Source of the DNA: an uncultured Thalassolituus sp.
GTDB lineage: Bacteria > Pseudomonadota > Gammaproteobacteria > Pseudomonadales > Oceanobacteraceae
Assembly (NCBI GenBank): GCA_913054055.1
Contig: CAJXIT010000164.1
Span: 1-7,792, forward strand
Direction of reading: 5' to 3'
Length of the DNA: 7,792 nucleotides
The notes under the pieces were generated by a model. The model worked only from the letters and a program-made list of their open reading frames with translations, had not been told where the DNA came from and did no database searches. Below are positions 6,161 through 7,792 of this stretch, in pieces. A program made the position numbers and the translations under genes. Numbering within the stretch: the stretch's first letter is position 1; every line of letters begins with the position of its first letter.

Positions 6161-6559
6161 ATGTTTACAGAAATCATAGAACCTCGTTTTTCAGAAACCG
6201 ATGCCCTTGGCCATATCAATAATACGGTGATACCTAACTGGTTCGAGAAAGCCCGAGAACCTATTTTTCGTTACTTCACACCCGATCTAGACCCTAAAAA
6301 ATGGGCGTTAATCATTGCCCGCATTGAAGTGGATTTTAAAGCTGAAATATTTGTGAATGCCCATGTAGAGATCAAAACCGGGTTTGAGAAAATTGGCACC
6401 AGCTCCATGATAGTGATTCAGCAGGTGTGGCAAAACAATACACTATGCGCTGAAGGCAAGGCCGCTTTGATTCATTTTGACTGGCAAATAAAAAAGCCAA
6501 AGGCCCTTGATAGCGCACTAAAAGCACAATTGGCTGAGCACTTAATTCCCCCTACCTAG
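6161..6559 (+). CDS. Acyl-CoA thioesterase, 4HBT/YbgC-like hotdog fold
   Basis: This 132-residue single-domain hotdog protein is predicted to hydrolyse acyl-CoA thioesters in the cytoplasm. The N-terminal RFSETDALGHINNTVIPNWFEKARE is the 4-hydroxybenzoyl-CoA thioesterase signature, with Asp14 at the position of the catalytic aspartate and the usual GH-[IV]-NN turn. Later strands (IARIEVDFKAEIF, VEIKTGFEKIGTSSM, CAEGKAALIHFD) match the family beta-sheet, and the length is typical. Substrate chain length or aromatic preference cannot be read from sequence. I use ATG 6161; in-frame TTG codons at 6149 and 6152 would add four residues, but family members usually begin close to this Met. Neither start has a recognisable Shine-Dalgarno sequence, so translation may depend on the upstream small ORF, which ends 27 bases earlier. 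This is not the tol-pal-linked ybgC context. Confidence 0.9.
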   Translation: MFTEIIEPRFSETDALGHINNTVIPNWFEKAREPIFRYFTPDLDPKKWALIIARIEVDFKAEIFVNAHVEIKTGFEKIGTSSMIVIQQVWQNNTLCAEGKAALIHFDWQIKKPKALDSALKAQLAEHLIPPT

Positions 6560-6593
6560 GTCTAGGTAAGTACTGGTCATATATGACTTTTTT
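6553..6593 (+). terminator. Possible weak terminator after the thioesterase gene
   Basis: Two small inverted repeats follow one another. TACCTA/TAGGTA (6553-6568, 4-base loop) overlaps the stop codon. The 12-bp palindrome GTCATATATGAC (6576-6587) is followed directly by six T residues (6588-6593). The second has the order of an intrinsic terminator, but its stem is only about 4-5 bp and AT-rich, so it may instead be a protein-binding site or nothing. Confidence 0.3.
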
Positions 6594-6663
6594 AGCGTCA
6601 TCCTTTCTTGCACAAACGCTCTCATGAACTAGGGTTTAAAGAAGAGATCGCTAGAGAATTCCT

Positions 6664-7792
6664 ATGGCCAGCCCATTAAAGCACCTGCTCAGTATTGGGG
6701 CCAAAGATGAGTTAAAGCGCTTAAAGCAACAGGTGGCGCAGCTCGAGCATGAAAACAATACGCTATCCAATCAACTACTGAATGCTGACAATGCACGCCT
6801 AGCAGCAGATGAATTACGCCATCATATCAGTGACATCGCGTCTGAAAATACGGAGTTAAACAAATTATTATTTAAAACCGTTTCAAGCGTAAACGACATT
6901 CATTCCCTAGTGAGCAACAATGCCGACATTCTTGGATCTGAGCGTGCCAAACTAAAGGACAGCGAAGCCACCTTTACTCAAATTAGCGTGATATTGAATC
7001 AAGTTGGGTCCAACTTAAATCAAATTGACAGCCGCGCCAGCAGCACCGCCGAACAAATGAGTGATTTAAGCCAATCTGCCACTAAGATTAACGACTGTGT
7101 TTCTCAAATTGAAGGCATCAGCGACCAAACAAATTTGCTTGCTTTAAATGCGGCCATAGAAGCGGCTCGCGCAGGAGAGCAAGGGCGAGGCTTTGCAGTG
7201 GTCGCAGATGAGGTAAGAACACTGGCAGGACAAACTGGTAATACCACGGAAGAAATTGCAGGCATTATCAATCAAACCAATAACTATATTGAAAGCATTG
7301 GAAAGGGGATCAACTCCATCAGAGAGGACGCTTCCAATTTAAAAGAGACCACAAGTACCATTGAATCTTCAGTAAAACTGATTACGGATCTTTCAAGAAA
7401 CATGAATCTGATCATTGGACGAAGCACCAATGAAAGCTACATTCAGATGGCGATGCTCAGTCTGACCGTATTTAAATCTCGAGTATATGAATTAATTGCC
7501 ACAGGCTCTGTTACTGAAGAGTTAATGGAACAAATTAAAGATCACTCTGGTAGCCGATTGGGTAAATGGTTTTATCAAGGTCTAGGGTTCAGTACATTTG
7601 GTAAGCTTCAAAGCTACCGTAATTTTGAACCTCATTTAATAAGCATGCACACATCCGCGTACGAAGCATTAAAGTCCATTAAAAACAAAAGTGTTCAAGA
7701 TAAATTACAGTATTTAGAGCGCATGGAAGAATCCAGTAACGAATTAATTCATAGCCTGTCGTCTTTCAATGATGATCTGCATGCCATGGCCC
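6664..7792 (+). CDS. Soluble methyl-accepting chemotaxis protein with CZB-like domain (partial)
   Basis: The visible 376 residues encode a cytoplasmic chemoreceptor, open at the right edge. No signal peptide or transmembrane helix is present. Residues ~14-70 are a charged coiled coil (DELKRLKQQVAQLEHEN). Residues ~75-255 form a short MCP hairpin whose conserved tip (ISDQTNLLALNAAIEAARAGEQGRGFAVVADEVRTLA, about 150-190) contacts CheA and CheW. Residues ~260-345 resemble a CZB (chemoreceptor zinc-binding) domain: TVFKSRVYELI, RLGKWFYQG and EPHLISMH. The expected zinc ligands are mostly altered: Leu267 for the first His, Ser297 for the Cys, and His324/His329 spaced by five instead of four. The family layout resembles H. 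pylori TlpD, which senses oxidants or metal through this domain. The ATG at 6664 has AGAGA six bases upstream. The gap of 104 bases from the thioesterase suggests separate transcription, though I found no clear sigma-28 promoter. Confidence 0.92.
   Translation, partial: MASPLKHLLSIGAKDELKRLKQQVAQLEHENNTLSNQLLNADNARLAADELRHHISDIASENTELNKLLFKTVSSVNDIHSLVSNNADILGSERAKLKDSEATFTQISVILNQVGSNLNQIDSRASSTAEQMSDLSQSATKINDCVSQIEGISDQTNLLALNAAIEAARAGEQGRGFAVVADEVRTLAGQTGNTTEEIAGIINQTNNYIESIGKGINSIREDASNLKETTSTIESSVKLITDLSRNMNLIIGRSTNESYIQMAMLSLTVFKSRVYELIATGSVTEELMEQIKDHSGSRLGKWFYQGLGFSTFGKLQSYRNFEPHLISMHTSAYEALKSIKNKSVQDKLQYLERMEESSNELIHSLSSFNDDLHAMA

Noticed and set aside
6600..6663. Sigma-28 (flagellar) promoter for the chemoreceptor gene
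   Set aside because: A TAAAG is present at 6637-6641, but no GCCGATAA-like -10 occurs at a suitable distance before the ATG.
1..7792. CRISPR array, insertion sequence, prophage, tRNA or defence cluster
   Set aside because: I saw no regularly spaced repeats, transposase or integrase motifs, terminal inverted repeats or tRNA-like cloverleaf sequence on either strand by eye.

Overview
The window looks like ordinary chromosomal DNA from a motile, Gram-negative gammaproteobacterium. The grounds are the close match of the xseA product to E. coli XseA, a SmrA-type Smr protein, lipoprotein and Sec signals for an outer-membrane envelope, and a chemoreceptor gene. Composition is moderate in G+C and the codon use looks uniform, with no sign of mobile DNA. 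A marine Oceanospirillales-type organism is my guess from the style of the proteins, not something the sequence proves.

Left part, minus strand (1-2804). Reading leftward from about 2804: a small secreted DUF3015 protein with a good ribosome binding site and a candidate promoter, a strong intrinsic terminator, then a large exported DUF4105 (Lnb N-terminal type) protein. The stop of the latter overlaps the start of a lipoprotein alpha/beta hydrolase that runs off the left edge. The last two genes are probably translated from one message. All three products are predicted to be exported.

Divergent spacer (2805-3069). It carries the DUF3015 promoter and 5' leader hairpin on the minus strand and a weak candidate xseA promoter on the plus strand.

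Middle part, plus strand (3070-6559). In order: xseA (exonuclease VII large subunit), an M23 zinc endopeptidase with a signal peptide, an SmrA-like Smr-domain nuclease preceded by a perfect TATAAT box, an unrecognised 66-residue protein with a Cys-Cys pair and a strong ribosome binding site, and a hotdog-fold acyl-CoA thioesterase. Short gaps suggest xseA-M23 as one unit and smrA-small ORF-thioesterase as another.

Right part, plus strand (6664-7792). This is the start of a soluble, cytoplasmic chemoreceptor: an N-terminal coiled coil, a compact MCP signalling hairpin and a C-terminal CZB-type domain. The zinc-ligand positions of that domain appear largely lost. The gene is open at the right edge.

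I see no CRISPR array, insertion sequence, tRNA or rRNA, and no obvious undescribed multigene system. The points most worth following up are the ligand-poor CZB receptor, the orphan Cys-Cys small protein with an internal 12-bp tandem duplication, and the DUF4105-hydrolase overlap.
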